Both the position numbers and the translations under genes were made by a program. Below are positions 17,357-26,306 of a DNA stretch of 64,000 nt, in pieces. The notes beneath the pieces are model-generated. The model made no database searches and was not told the DNA's origin. It was given only the letters and a program-made list of their open reading frames with translations. The DNA is taken from contig JABUFB010000010.1 in NCBI GenBank assembly GCA_013314775.1, positions 124,001 through 188,000 on the forward strand, in the 5' to 3' direction. Source of the DNA: Armatimonadota bacterium (GTDB taxonomy: Bacteria; Armatimonadota; Zipacnadia; Zipacnadales; JABUFB01). Position 1 is the first letter of the stretch; each line of letters starts with the position of its first letter.

Positions 17357-18765
17357 GCCATATCCGGCGTGATCGCCAGCGTCACCGCGTGTTCCAGGGC
17401 AGCGTCGCCGGGCAGCGTCACATGCAGACCAGCGGCATCGCGGCTCCATTCCACTGTGCCGCTGTAACCCAGCAGAGACACGTCGGCGATCCCACTCGTA
17501 TACAGCTTCAGGCTGGAGCTCAACGACTGGATAGTGAGCTTGCGGTCGTCAGGTACTCCGAGGACGATTGCGTACAGCTTCGAGGCGCTGGTGGTGAAGC
17601 GCACATCCCGAACGGTGTAAGGCTGCTGCTCGTGCTCCCGGAAACCAGCCGGAACGGGAGTCTCGCCCTCACCATACACTACCCACGGGCGAGTGCCGTA
17701 TATGGCCTCACCGTTGACTGCCAGCCACTTGCCCACCCCGCGCAGGCAGTTGGCGGCTTCGTCCGGAATCGTGCCGTCCGCGCGCGGCCCCACGTTGAGG
17801 AGCAGGCATCCGTTCTTGCTCACGATGTCCGCCAGATCGTGCACGACCGAGGCAACGGTGCGGAACTCGTCATTCTCGATGTATCCCCAGGAGCGGAAGC
17901 TCAATGAGGTATCCGTCTGCCAGAAATAGTCTCGCTTGTTCTCCAGCTTTCCGCGCTCGATGTCGAAAACAGCGGCCGATGGGGGGTAGGCGTCATTCTT
18001 GTAGTTGATCACCACACCTGTGCCCCACTCCGCCGCGCGGTTGTAGTAGTAGGCCGCGAAACGCTTGAGATAGGGCCGGAAAGCAGGCTCCTCAATCCAC
18101 CAGTCGAACCAGAAGACCTGGGGCCGGTACTTGTCAACCAATTCGCAGCATCGAGCGAGCCAGTCCTCGAGGTACTCCTGGTCGGGCTGGGTCTCCTTGG
18201 GCTGCGCAGGCCCGTACAGAGAGGCGAATTGCGGGTCCTGGACGTCTGAGTCGAACTCCTTGCCGCCGTTCATGAACCACCAGTGTTCGGCCCGGTGTGA
18301 GGACACCCCGAAGACCATGCCCTCGTCGCGCGTCGCCTGGGCCAACTCGCCGATTATGTCGCGCTTCGGGCCCATCTTCATGGAGTTCCAGTCAGAGAGC
18401 GCGGACTCATAGAGCTGGTAACCGTCATGATGTTCGGCCACCGGCACCACGTAGCGCGCGCCAGCGTCTCTGAAGAGCCTGGCCCACTCTTTCGGGTCAA
18501 ACCTGGCGGCGGTGAACTTCGGGATGAAGTCCTTGTAGCCGAACTCGGTCTGCGGGCCGTAGGTCGCGATGTGGTGCTCGAACTCCCGCGAGCCTCGGCA
18601 GTACATGTTTCGCGGATACCATTCATTGCCGAAAGCTGGGACCGCGTAGACGCCCCAGTGGATGAAGATGCCGAACTTGGCATCCATGTACCAGTCGGGA
18701 ACGCGGTAACCGGTAAGGGAGTCCCAGGTGGGCTTGAACGGCCCGGGAGGAGTGATGATGCCCAT
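17353..18765 (-). CDS. GH29 alpha-L-fucosidase
   Basis: A 470-residue GH29 protein without a signal peptide. The family fingerprint KFGIFIHWG (30-38), HHDGY (112-116) and the nucleophile strand VFWFDWW (Asp221) are present, followed by the conserved LLLNVGPRADGTIP segment. The reaction is release of alpha-L-fucose from oligosaccharides. The missing signal suggests it acts in the cytoplasm on imported oligosaccharides, or uses another route out. Its stop overlaps the start of the sialidase-like gene (ATGA), so the pair is translationally coupled. Confidence 0.92.
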   Translation of the reverse strand: MGIITPPGPFKPTWDSLTGYRVPDWYMDAKFGIFIHWGVYAVPAFGNEWYPRNMYCRGSREFEHHIATYGPQTEFGYKDFIPKFTAARFDPKEWARLFRDAGARYVVPVAEHHDGYQLYESALSDWNSMKMGPKRDIIGELAQATRDEGMVFGVSSHRAEHWWFMNGGKEFDSDVQDPQFASLYGPAQPKETQPDQEYLEDWLARCCELVDKYRPQVFWFDWWIEEPAFRPYLKRFAAYYYNRAAEWGTGVVINYKNDAYPPSAAVFDIERGKLENKRDYFWQTDTSLSFRSWGYIENDEFRTVASVVHDLADIVSKNGCLLLNVGPRADGTIPDEAANCLRGVGKWLAVNGEAIYGTRPWVVYGEGETPVPAGFREHEQQPYTVRDVRFTTSASKLYAIVLGVPDDRKLTIQSLSSSLKLYTSGIADVSLLGYSGTVEWSRDAAGLHVTLPGDAALEHAVTLAITPDMA

Positions 18766-18819
18766 GATCCGCCCTCTTCTCGTAATGTGCCCGAAACACG
18801 GGCGCCAAAGTGTGTGTCC

Positions 18820-20703
18820 CTACTCCGCAGGCACGAAGCGAACGGTGATCTCCCCGCGGGCCTCATTGGACACCACCCGCAGATTGATACGGATGAGTCG
18901 CTCGCCCCAGATCCCCTGCAGGCGGCCATCTGTGAGTGGAACCACATCCAATTCCATTCGCAGCAGGTCCGAGTCATATTCCAGAAAGCCGACGCCCGTC
19001 TCACGACCCTCCGGCAACTGGGCGCGGTTGAGCACCAGACGCCCCGGACCTGCCCGCTCCACCTCGCACGGAGTTATGAGATGCAGCACGGTCTCCCCTG
19101 ACGCCTCCTCAAGCTCGTACCGGTCTTCGATAGCGACCTCCATCTGGCGCACAAGACGCACCGCGCGCTCCCACCGCTTCACCTTCGCCTCGGCCGGATA
19201 CGCCCCAGCGATGTCCAGGCTCAATGTGGATGCGAGGTCGTCTGCGTAACACCGGGCATCCCGGGCCGCGAACTGCTTCCCTGGGGCCTGCTGGACGCCG
19301 TTGATGGTGGGCAGATTGTGATAGGCTGACTGCATGGTCCAGATCTCGTAGCGCCGGCCGCTGAATGTCTTCGCGGTGTATGCTTCGACCCCCGCATCCA
19401 CCAGAACCGGCTTGCCGCCCTGGAAGACAATGAAGCTCCCCACGTCATTGTGATTGTGGCTTTCAGCATTGTGACCGCCCTTGGCCGCAACGAACAGGCC
19501 CTCAATCTTCCCGGTGCGGTCGCGGGTAGTCATGACCTCGATCACAGGCAACCAGGAGTCCCGCGGCAGCGGCTGCACTGCCGGACAGCTCTGCATCTCA
19601 GCCAGTGAAAAGACGGTGCGCAGGCGGCGGCCAAGGCTCGAGGTGGGCCCCTTCGTCAGGGTCTCTTGATCCTTCGCAAGCCAGGCCCCCATCTGCATCA
19701 TCTCGGGGTCGTCGATGGCTTTGCCATAGCCGTAGGTTACTCCGGGATCGACCTGCTGGATCGCAGCGGCATCGGCGAAGTTCACATAGTACCGGCCTGC
19801 AATCTGCACCCGGTATATGAATCGGCCGATCTCCTGGATCAGGGGCTCGTCGAAAACATCCACCGCACCCCTCGTTGCGCTGTGCAGCAGGTCCAGGCAG
19901 TCATACAGCGAGGCGCCGGCGCGTCCCCAGTAACCCGGGCCCTCATCGCAGCCCCCATCCGCCGGATAGGGGTCAATGAACTTGTCCACCACCTGCATCG
20001 CCTTGACCACGTGGGCAGCGCGCCGCGTCTCGTCCTCTTCCAGCAGCAGAGCGCAGGTGAGCCAGTTGGAGCAAATCCACGGGGTCCAGTTGTTGACATT
20101 CTGCCCATGCAGGCCCATCCAGCCGAAGTCGTCGCGTTCCATCACCGGAGCCAGAATCCGGTTCTCGATCTCCATCCGGATGCGAGGCACTATGAGCGGC
20201 GACACCGTGTCCAGCCCGGGGGCCAGCAAGTACAGCGTCCAGGCCAGCAGCGCGCCAGTCTCGGCCGCGAACAGGTCAACGACGGGCTCGGTCACATCCG
20301 GCAGTCCTCTGCCCGCTTTCTGGACGCCAATGTGTGCCGGAATGCACCAGGATGATTCCTCGCACACCCCCCAGACGCCGTTGGTGATCTCGTCCAGGAA
20401 CGCGCCCTGCCCCTCGGTGCACTCGGCGATCACCAGATCGCACAGGGCAGTCCGGCGCCTGTGGCAGAGGGTCTCGTACCGGGAGCGGTTGCCGTCGCGG
20501 GCGTAATCCAGGTACCGCGCCGCGGGAAGGAAGGGCCAGTCGAAGCCCAGCTTTTCCCGGCCTCGCGCGATCTGTGCCTCTCGCAGTGGCTCCGGCAGGT
20601 CATCCCAGGCTTCACGTTCCGACGCGGTGGCGAAAGGCCTCCATTCGTCTCGCGGCACAAGCAGTTTCTCGATCTCGGCTTGCGACCATCTCTGTGACAG
20701 CAT
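18820..20703 (-). CDS. Heparinase II/III-family protein (polysaccharide-lyase-like)
   Basis: A 627-residue protein with an (alpha/alpha) toroid N-terminal half (about 80-370, including NVNNWTPWICSNWLTCALL) and the heparinase II/III beta-sandwich half. The family motif SHNHNDVGSF sits near residue 416, followed by the usual PVLVDAGVEAYTAKTFS segment. Members are lyases cleaving uronic-acid-containing polysaccharides. No signal peptide is evident at the N-terminus (MLSQRWSQAEI). GAGGG precedes the ATG. The specific polysaccharide cannot be assigned. It lies 54 nt upstream of GH29 on the same strand. Confidence 0.88.
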   Translation of the reverse strand: MLSQRWSQAEIEKLLVPRDEWRPFATASEREAWDDLPEPLREAQIARGREKLGFDWPFLPAARYLDYARDGNRSRYETLCHRRRTALCDLVIAECTEGQGAFLDEITNGVWGVCEESSWCIPAHIGVQKAGRGLPDVTEPVVDLFAAETGALLAWTLYLLAPGLDTVSPLIVPRIRMEIENRILAPVMERDDFGWMGLHGQNVNNWTPWICSNWLTCALLLEEDETRRAAHVVKAMQVVDKFIDPYPADGGCDEGPGYWGRAGASLYDCLDLLHSATRGAVDVFDEPLIQEIGRFIYRVQIAGRYYVNFADAAAIQQVDPGVTYGYGKAIDDPEMMQMGAWLAKDQETLTKGPTSSLGRRLRTVFSLAEMQSCPAVQPLPRDSWLPVIEVMTTRDRTGKIEGLFVAAKGGHNAESHNHNDVGSFIVFQGGKPVLVDAGVEAYTAKTFSGRRYEIWTMQSAYHNLPTINGVQQAPGKQFAARDARCYADDLASTLSLDIAGAYPAEAKVKRWERAVRLVRQMEVAIEDRYELEEASGETVLHLITPCEVERAGPGRLVLNRAQLPEGRETGVGFLEYDSDLLRMELDVVPLTDGRLQGIWGERLIRINLRVVSNEARGEITVRFVPAE

Positions 20704-20769
20704 AAGTGATCCCTCGAAGACTCAGGGCGCGCGGATTGCCACGCGCCCGTTCTCTTGCCATAGCCGCCT

Positions 20770-22950
20770 CTAGTTGGGCTTCACGAGCACCCGCAGGCGC
20801 TTGAGCGAATACGACGACGCGTTGTGCTTGAAGGTCCAGTCGCGGGTGTCGCCGTCGCTGTTGCCGATGCCGATATCCGCGTTCCCGCCGGCCTTCCAGT
20901 TATTGATGGCGAAGATGGTCTGCTTCGCCTCATGGTTGTGGACCTGCATCGAGCCATAGCCATCCTCCGGCGGACCATACTGGTCGCCGAAGTCCCACAC
21001 ACTCGCCGAGGCATTGGGGATGCCGATGGCATTGGGCTGGCCGTAGTTGTGTGGCCAGAACTCGATGTTCCCGCCGGTGAGGCTGTTTCCCGTGACGATC
21101 CCCGGCACGTTGGACAGCACATTCATGTTCTTCACTCGGGTCTGGAACACAGCCTTGCTGGCAAGGGTCGGGACCCCGATCTTACCCGGGTCCTGGGTGA
21201 AAGGATCCATCGACACGTAGACCCACTGCGTGCCCTGCCCGGCCGTCTCCAGTTCCAGGAAGTACGCCACGCGGCTGAACCCGCCTGTGATGCTGCTGTG
21301 GTTATCCACCGTGTAGGCGACGTCTTTCCCCAGTTTGGAGAGGTCCAGGTCATACACCAGTACGAAGTCCCGGGCCTCTCCGACTTTGAGCTTCAGCCAG
21401 TCTCGCGTCGGCACTTCGCCCGCGCGGAAGGGAACGGCGGGCAGGCCCTCGCGGTTGGACAGGTTCGGCTCAGCGTTCTTGTGCCAGGCGAATCGCACGG
21501 CCACCGGGTCCGGCACCTGCGGAGAGGACAGGACCACGCTGTCACCCTCGATTACCGCGTCAGCCGGGGTGAAGTCGGTCTCGGCGCCCACGATCTCAAA
21601 CCAGTTGAGGGGCTTGCCGTCCCGGGATACCAGGCCGCTGCCCACGTTGTCGAACCGCACCCTGAGCTTGCCAGCCTCGATCTCCAGGGCTTTGAAGGTC
21701 GGGCCGGAGGCCACAGTCTCGGGCCGCCCATAATCGTTCTTCAGGGCAAGCAACGCCAGGCGCTTGCCCACATCCTGTTTGTTGCGGGGATGGATATCGT
21801 TCAGGTCGGAAATGTCATTGGCCACCGCCATTCCGGTCCCGGGAATACTCAGCGCCGCGGCTTGTGCTTCCCAGAAAGTCGGAAGAACGTAGGGGTCTTC
21901 CGTGCCGTAGCTGTAAGGCGCGATCTGCACGTAGTAGAAGGGGAAGTCGCCCTGTCCCCAGAGCTTGCGCCATCCCTGGATCAACGCCCGCATCTTCTCG
22001 GTATAGAGCATGCCCTCGCCGTGGTTCGACTCGCCCTGGTACCAGATGGCCCCCCTGATCGCGTACGGGATCAGCGCGTGGATCATCCCGTTGTAAAGGC
22101 TCGTGGGCTGCTGGGGCCCGGTGAGCGGGAGCAGTTCACTGGGATATGCTGGAGAGGGTTCCAGGATCTTCTCCTGCGCCATGCTCTCGCGAGCGGTGCC
22201 CATCCAGGCCTCAAGTGCGCCAAGATAGCTCTTGAGCGTGTCCTTGTAAGCATCGGTGCGCGGGTCGGCGAGAGCGACCTGCTTCGCGATGCTTTCAAGC
22301 GCCGGGACTTCCTGGAATCCCACCGGGGGAATCCAGGGCTCGATGCGCGTCCCGCCCCATGAGCTGTTGATCAGGCCGATAGGCACGTTGAGTTCCTTGT
22401 GCAGGTGCCGGGCCATGAAGTACCCGACTGCCGTGAAATTGCCCACGGTTTCGGGCGAGCAGACTTCCCACGGGGCGCTGATGTCGTCCTGCGGCAGTCC
22501 CTGGGGTATCTTTGGGATCTTGATGTGGCGAATCTTGGGGTATTGGGCGGACGCGATCTCAGTGTCCCGGTCGTTGCTGTTGGAGACGACCCACTCCATG
22601 TTCGACTGTCCCGAGCAGAGCCATACCTCGCCCACGAGGACGTCATCGAGGGTCAGCGTGTTCTTGCCGGTGACGGTTAGGCTGAAGGGGCCGCCTGCGG
22701 GCATTTCCGGCAGCCAGACCTTCCATTTGCCGTCGGCACCGGCTGTGGTTGTCACGGCGGGCATGTCCCCGAGCTTCACCGAAACGGATTCACCCGCATC
22801 TGCCCAGCCCCAGATCGGTACGGGCATGTCTCTCTGCAGTACCATATGGCTGCCAAAGAAGCCGGGCAGCCGCACATCAGACCAGCCTGCCGTGGCTGCG
22901 CCGACCATGACCAGCGCGACGACGAGAAGCTTGAGCGATCTATACTGCAT
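20770..22950 (-). CDS. Secreted sialate O-acetylesterase-like SGNH hydrolase with extra C-terminal domain
   Basis: A 726-residue protein. The frame continues about 225 nt further upstream, but a GGAGG sits 8 nt before the ATG at 22950, which opens directly into a signal peptide (LKLLVVALVMVG). The SASA-type SGNH domain shows GQSNMEW (Ser116) and the DIHPRNK block (Asp385, His387). The early LPGFFGSHMVLQRDMPVPIWGWA is the usual N-terminal beta domain. Residues beyond about 520 form an additional beta-rich domain (DNHSSITGGFSRVAYFLEL), perhaps carbohydrate-binding. The family removes 9-O-acetyl groups from sialic acids or acetyl groups from other glycans. It fits with the nearby sialidase and fucosidase genes. 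Confidence 0.88.
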   Translation of the reverse strand: MQYRSLKLLVVALVMVGAATAGWSDVRLPGFFGSHMVLQRDMPVPIWGWADAGESVSVKLGDMPAVTTTAGADGKWKVWLPEMPAGGPFSLTVTGKNTLTLDDVLVGEVWLCSGQSNMEWVVSNSNDRDTEIASAQYPKIRHIKIPKIPQGLPQDDISAPWEVCSPETVGNFTAVGYFMARHLHKELNVPIGLINSSWGGTRIEPWIPPVGFQEVPALESIAKQVALADPRTDAYKDTLKSYLGALEAWMGTARESMAQEKILEPSPAYPSELLPLTGPQQPTSLYNGMIHALIPYAIRGAIWYQGESNHGEGMLYTEKMRALIQGWRKLWGQGDFPFYYVQIAPYSYGTEDPYVLPTFWEAQAAALSIPGTGMAVANDISDLNDIHPRNKQDVGKRLALLALKNDYGRPETVASGPTFKALEIEAGKLRVRFDNVGSGLVSRDGKPLNWFEIVGAETDFTPADAVIEGDSVVLSSPQVPDPVAVRFAWHKNAEPNLSNREGLPAVPFRAGEVPTRDWLKLKVGEARDFVLVYDLDLSKLGKDVAYTVDNHSSITGGFSRVAYFLELETAGQGTQWVYVSMDPFTQDPGKIGVPTLASKAVFQTRVKNMNVLSNVPGIVTGNSLTGGNIEFWPHNYGQPNAIGIPNASASVWDFGDQYGPPEDGYGSMQVHNHEAKQTIFAINNWKAGGNADIGIGNSDGDTRDWTFKHNASSYSLKRLRVLVKPN

Positions 22951-23063
22951 CTGCATTGCCTCCATGGGCCCGCCTGAGGAGCCCCTAGTGGTACGTGAGT
23001 CTGAACGGCAAGTTCGACAGTGGTGCGGCGAAACCTGCGGCAATGAGACATTCCAGCACCGGA

Positions 23064-24029
23064 TCATCTTAGCGCGCGGTGCAGGGCCTGAAGCTGCCGG
23101 AGTGTCGCCCCGGCGATGTGGCCCTCCTGGTAGATACCCACATTGAGCGTCACCACGCCTTGTACTTCCCGGCAACAGGACAGGAAGCGCAGGAGAACGT
23201 CATCGTCATACTTCGGCGGATCCATGGGTCCAGGTGTATGGTGCCCCCAGAAGCAGTCGATGGGGACGAGCGCGTGCCACTGACAGCGGGTGCCCTCAGC
23301 AAATCGGGAGTCCGGCAGGTAGAGGCGAGCGTTGTCCTCACGGCCGAGACGGATACGCCCGTCCACCAGTTCTTCCACCTCGCCCGACAGGTAGTCCTGC
23401 TCATCCGATAGCGGCCGGGTGATCCCGATACAGAAAGACCCGTCATTGAACGCCAGCGCGGCATTGAGGTTACCGGCCCGCGACGCCGATCCCCACAGTG
23501 GCCAGTCATACAGGCTGTTGTGGAATACCGGCCAGGTATAGCAGCCGTCATACCACCAGCCATCCAGCAGCTCGCCAAACCGCTCGGCATACTCTCGGAT
23601 GAATGCGGTGTACCGCCGCTGGAACTCGCTCTGGTCTTCCGGGTTCCACGCGAAGGGCTCGTGCAGGACCGTGGGCGCATTCACCTCCGCCGGCAGGTAG
23701 GCGATGAAGCGCTTGCCAAGGGCCTTGACCCCTTGCGCAAGCTCAAGCACCAGGTCGCGCCTCGAGCAATGCCCCGGGCCGGCGAGGGCATCCAGCGTGG
23801 CACTGGGACTGGCGTAAAAGCCGGAGTTCTGGCCGATGGTGAAGATCAACCAGCCCGCTCCGCTCTCCTCGAACTGCTGCAGAAAGCGTTCCAGATTGAA
23901 CGCGTCCACGGCTCGATCCAGGTCGGTGATGCGTTCCCCACGCTCCGGAGCAGGTCCGGGGGCGATCCAGTGCACCATCATCCCGAAGGGCGCTTCATCA
24001 ACCATCCAGTCGCAGCGATGCCTGTCCAT
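23064..24029 (-). CDS. Alpha-L-fucosidase-like TIM-barrel protein
   Basis: A 321-residue protein without signal peptide, starting behind GGAGG at 5 nt. It resembles the catalytic barrel of GH29-type proteins: a short FGMMVHWIAPG in place of FGIFIHWG, the IGQNSGFYASPS segment, and GWWYDGCY as the likely nucleophile strand. It is much shorter than GH29 enzymes (about 450-500) and lacks the C-terminal beta-sandwich. It is likely a divergent glycosidase; activity is not established. It heads the minus-strand run of glycan genes ending at the amidohydrolase. Confidence 0.7.
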   Translation of the reverse strand: MDRHRCDWMVDEAPFGMMVHWIAPGPAPERGERITDLDRAVDAFNLERFLQQFEESGAGWLIFTIGQNSGFYASPSATLDALAGPGHCSRRDLVLELAQGVKALGKRFIAYLPAEVNAPTVLHEPFAWNPEDQSEFQRRYTAFIREYAERFGELLDGWWYDGCYTWPVFHNSLYDWPLWGSASRAGNLNAALAFNDGSFCIGITRPLSDEQDYLSGEVEELVDGRIRLGREDNARLYLPDSRFAEGTRCQWHALVPIDCFWGHHTPGPMDPPKYDDDVLLRFLSCCREVQGVVTLNVGIYQEGHIAGATLRQLQALHRALR

Positions 24030-24459
24030 GCCGGCCTCCGCCGTCTTTCAGTTAGCCGTGATCAGGGCTCGTGGCAAGTTCACCGCTCCTGCCTTTCAGA
24101 CCTGCCTGAGTCTTGTCGCAGCGGGACCTGCCGCCTCGGCGGTGATGGGCTCGGTCACGTCAACCCTGTCTTCACTTTGCATCGGGGGAGGTAGGGTGCG
24201 TGGGTTACAGGGGCAGGAAGGATGCCGATGCCCCCACAACGACGGTGGGGCTAGATGACCCGGTCCGCGGCTTCAGCTGAGACGGGCACCGCCGGGATGC
24301 GCCTGGGTCAGGATGAACCGCCCTCCTCATGGCACGGCATTGGATGTGCCACCAGCAGTGGACAGGAGCCAACGCATCCCGATCTCACCGGAATGGATCC
24401 CGAACCTCCTGTCTGGCCGACTTGTTTTGCCGGCGCACATTGTCGGAGGCGCCACGTCG
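24030..24459. other. 430-nt intergenic region
   Basis: No coding frame here looks real. It lies between the end of the beta-helix gene and the start of the fucosidase-like gene, both on the minus strand. One short inverted repeat (CCCCAC at 24232-24237 with GTGGGG at 24245-24250) could be part of a terminator for the beta-helix gene, but no T-tract follows. I found no convincing -35/-10 pair upstream of 24029. Confidence 0.6.
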
Positions 24460-26283
24460 TCAATCCACCGCCGGCTTCCCATATTCCGCGGGATTCTTGT
24501 AGTACCAGTCCACCAGACTAGGCGCGAGCAGGCGCCCCTTCGGGTCGCGATTGTTCCGGTACACGACATTGCGCGAGTTGTTGTCGGCGTCCCACCGGGC
24601 CAATGGGAAAAAGCGCATGGACAGGCTCCCGGCCTCCTTCGGTATGGTGACGGAATCCGTGGGGAAGTCCGGCACGTCGATCACGTTGTCCTCCATCACG
24701 ATGTTGGCGTAGTTCGCGTGGAGCACCTGGAAACTGATGCCGATGGGGTAGGACATCTCGCCCTTCGCGTTTTCGAAGGCCCGTCCGGTGATGTGGTTTC
24801 CCCGGATGACAATGTTGCGCATGCGGATGCCCTCACCCAGCGACTGACCGTACAGATGGATCCCCGAGGCGCCCCACGGGTTCTTGCGTGGGGCGCCAAG
24901 GATGATTTGGTTGCGCTCCACCAGTGTGTGCTCCCGGCGCGGATGCTGGATCGGCAGGTTGTTCTCACCCTTGATCTGCAGCGACACGCCGTACGCCACA
25001 TTCTCGAACAGGTTGTCGGTAATGGTGGTGTACCGGTCCCACCAGCTCATCACGAACACGCCGGCGCCGTCGAAGTTGGTCACGCGATTGCCCCGGATGG
25101 TCAACCCAATGCAGTTGCTGTAGGTTATGCCGTTCAGCGGGCTTTTCTGGGTCTCGGGGTCATACCGCACGTCGTGGATGTGGCAGTTTTCTACCAGCCC
25201 GCCGTATGAGGGCCACCAGTTGTTCTCGTTCTCGCCGCCATCGGCGGGGTCAAAGTCCGGGTCCTTGCCCTGCGGGGTGATCCAGCTGAGATCGTCGAAG
25301 TTGTTCGCCCCTCCGATCCCGATGTGGGTGATCTCCGCCACGTGCCCGGCCACGTCACCATTGTGCCCGGCGTCAGTGAAGTCCAGATCGCGCAGAACCG
25401 CGGCCATGCGGCAGGCCTCATGCTTGTAAACGAGGGTCTGTGCAACCACGAAACACTCCCGCGAGTTGCCCGAAGCCGGGTCCCAGCCCGTCCCGTAACC
25501 TCGCAGGTTCACGCGCTCTACGAGTGCGCCGCCGCCCCGAATATGAATAGCGTGGATTGTGCAGTGCTTATCCTGTCCATCGAAGTTGCAGTCGACAGTG
25601 AGGTCGCGGACCGTACAGTAATCGGCGCTCTCGTAGAAGTTGCGGTTTGCGATAACGATGAAGTAGTTGTCGCCGCGCCGGTTCCCGGCCGGGTTCGTGC
25701 CGTCCAGCAGGCGGATGATAGTCCTGTCTCGACCGGATCCTTCGATCCGGTACCACGGGCCAAGGTCGATGGAGTGGTAAGTGATGCTTGGGTCGTAGTG
25801 CGCCGGCTTGCCCCGGACACCATAGGTCTTCGCCAGCAGCTTCACCCGGTTGAACCGTTTCAGGCAGGCGTTGATGGCCGCCTGGTCGTCGTGGGCATCC
25901 GGTCCGTCGCCGTCACCATATGCCCCGAACCACTCGGCGTACACATCCGCGTATGGGTCAAAGACCCGCAGGTATCGTCCCGCGCCCGCGACCGGCTTGA
26001 GCACGGTGCCGCCGTCGGGTTCCGCCCCAGAATCCGCGACGAATCGAAACACCCCGCCACCGTCATCGCCGGGTGCATGGTAGCCCTCGACCTGGAAGTA
26101 CGCGCCGTCCGCCGGGTCCTTGACGGCCAGCAGTTGATCGACAGTACTGACGGTCGTGACCTGTACGCCCCTGGGGATCAGCGTCTCTCCCGGCTGCCCG
26201 AGTGCAAGCGCCGGGGTGAGCCACAGCGCGAGGAGCACAAGTGCGACGGTGTGTCGGGCGTCCCGCCTGCACGCAGTCGCCAT
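24460..26283 (-). CDS. Secreted right-handed beta-helix protein (pectate-lyase-3-like)
   Basis: A 607-residue protein. The second ATG (26283) is chosen because GGAGG lies 9 nt before it; it opens into a signal peptide ending near ALALGQ. The N-terminal part (AYFQVEGYHAPGDDGGGVFRF, read in two pieces) is the cap region typical of pectate-lyase-3 and tailspike-like beta-helices. From about 170 to 560 there are repeated short strands with Asn ladders (CTVRDLTVDCNFD, GLVENCHIHDV, LTIRGNRVTNF, NIVIRGNHITG). This fold serves polysaccharide lyases, hydrolases and epimerases; no catalytic set is obvious. Confidence 0.83.
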   Translation of the reverse strand: MATACRRDARHTVALVLLALWLTPALALGQPGETLIPRGVQVTTVSTVDQLLAVKDPADGAYFQVEGYHAPGDDGGGVFRFVADSGAEPDGGTVLKPVAGAGRYLRVFDPYADVYAEWFGAYGDGDGPDAHDDQAAINACLKRFNRVKLLAKTYGVRGKPAHYDPSITYHSIDLGPWYRIEGSGRDRTIIRLLDGTNPAGNRRGDNYFIVIANRNFYESADYCTVRDLTVDCNFDGQDKHCTIHAIHIRGGGALVERVNLRGYGTGWDPASGNSRECFVVAQTLVYKHEACRMAAVLRDLDFTDAGHNGDVAGHVAEITHIGIGGANNFDDLSWITPQGKDPDFDPADGGENENNWWPSYGGLVENCHIHDVRYDPETQKSPLNGITYSNCIGLTIRGNRVTNFDGAGVFVMSWWDRYTTITDNLFENVAYGVSLQIKGENNLPIQHPRREHTLVERNQIILGAPRKNPWGASGIHLYGQSLGEGIRMRNIVIRGNHITGRAFENAKGEMSYPIGISFQVLHANYANIVMEDNVIDVPDFPTDSVTIPKEAGSLSMRFFPLARWDADNNSRNVVYRNNRDPKGRLLAPSLVDWYYKNPAEYGKPAVD

Positions 26284-26306
26284 GTCAGTCATCCTCCGTG
26301 TGAAAG

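Noticed and set aside
20824-22362. 512-residue plus-strand open frame opposite the sialate O-acetylesterase gene
   Set aside because: It is antisense to a gene with intact SGNH motifs, and has no start signal or recognisable motifs.
22951-23175. N-terminal extension of the sialate O-acetylesterase frame
   Set aside because: The extension overlaps the end of the fucosidase-like gene. GGAGG lies 8 nt before the internal ATG at 22950, which begins a proper signal peptide.
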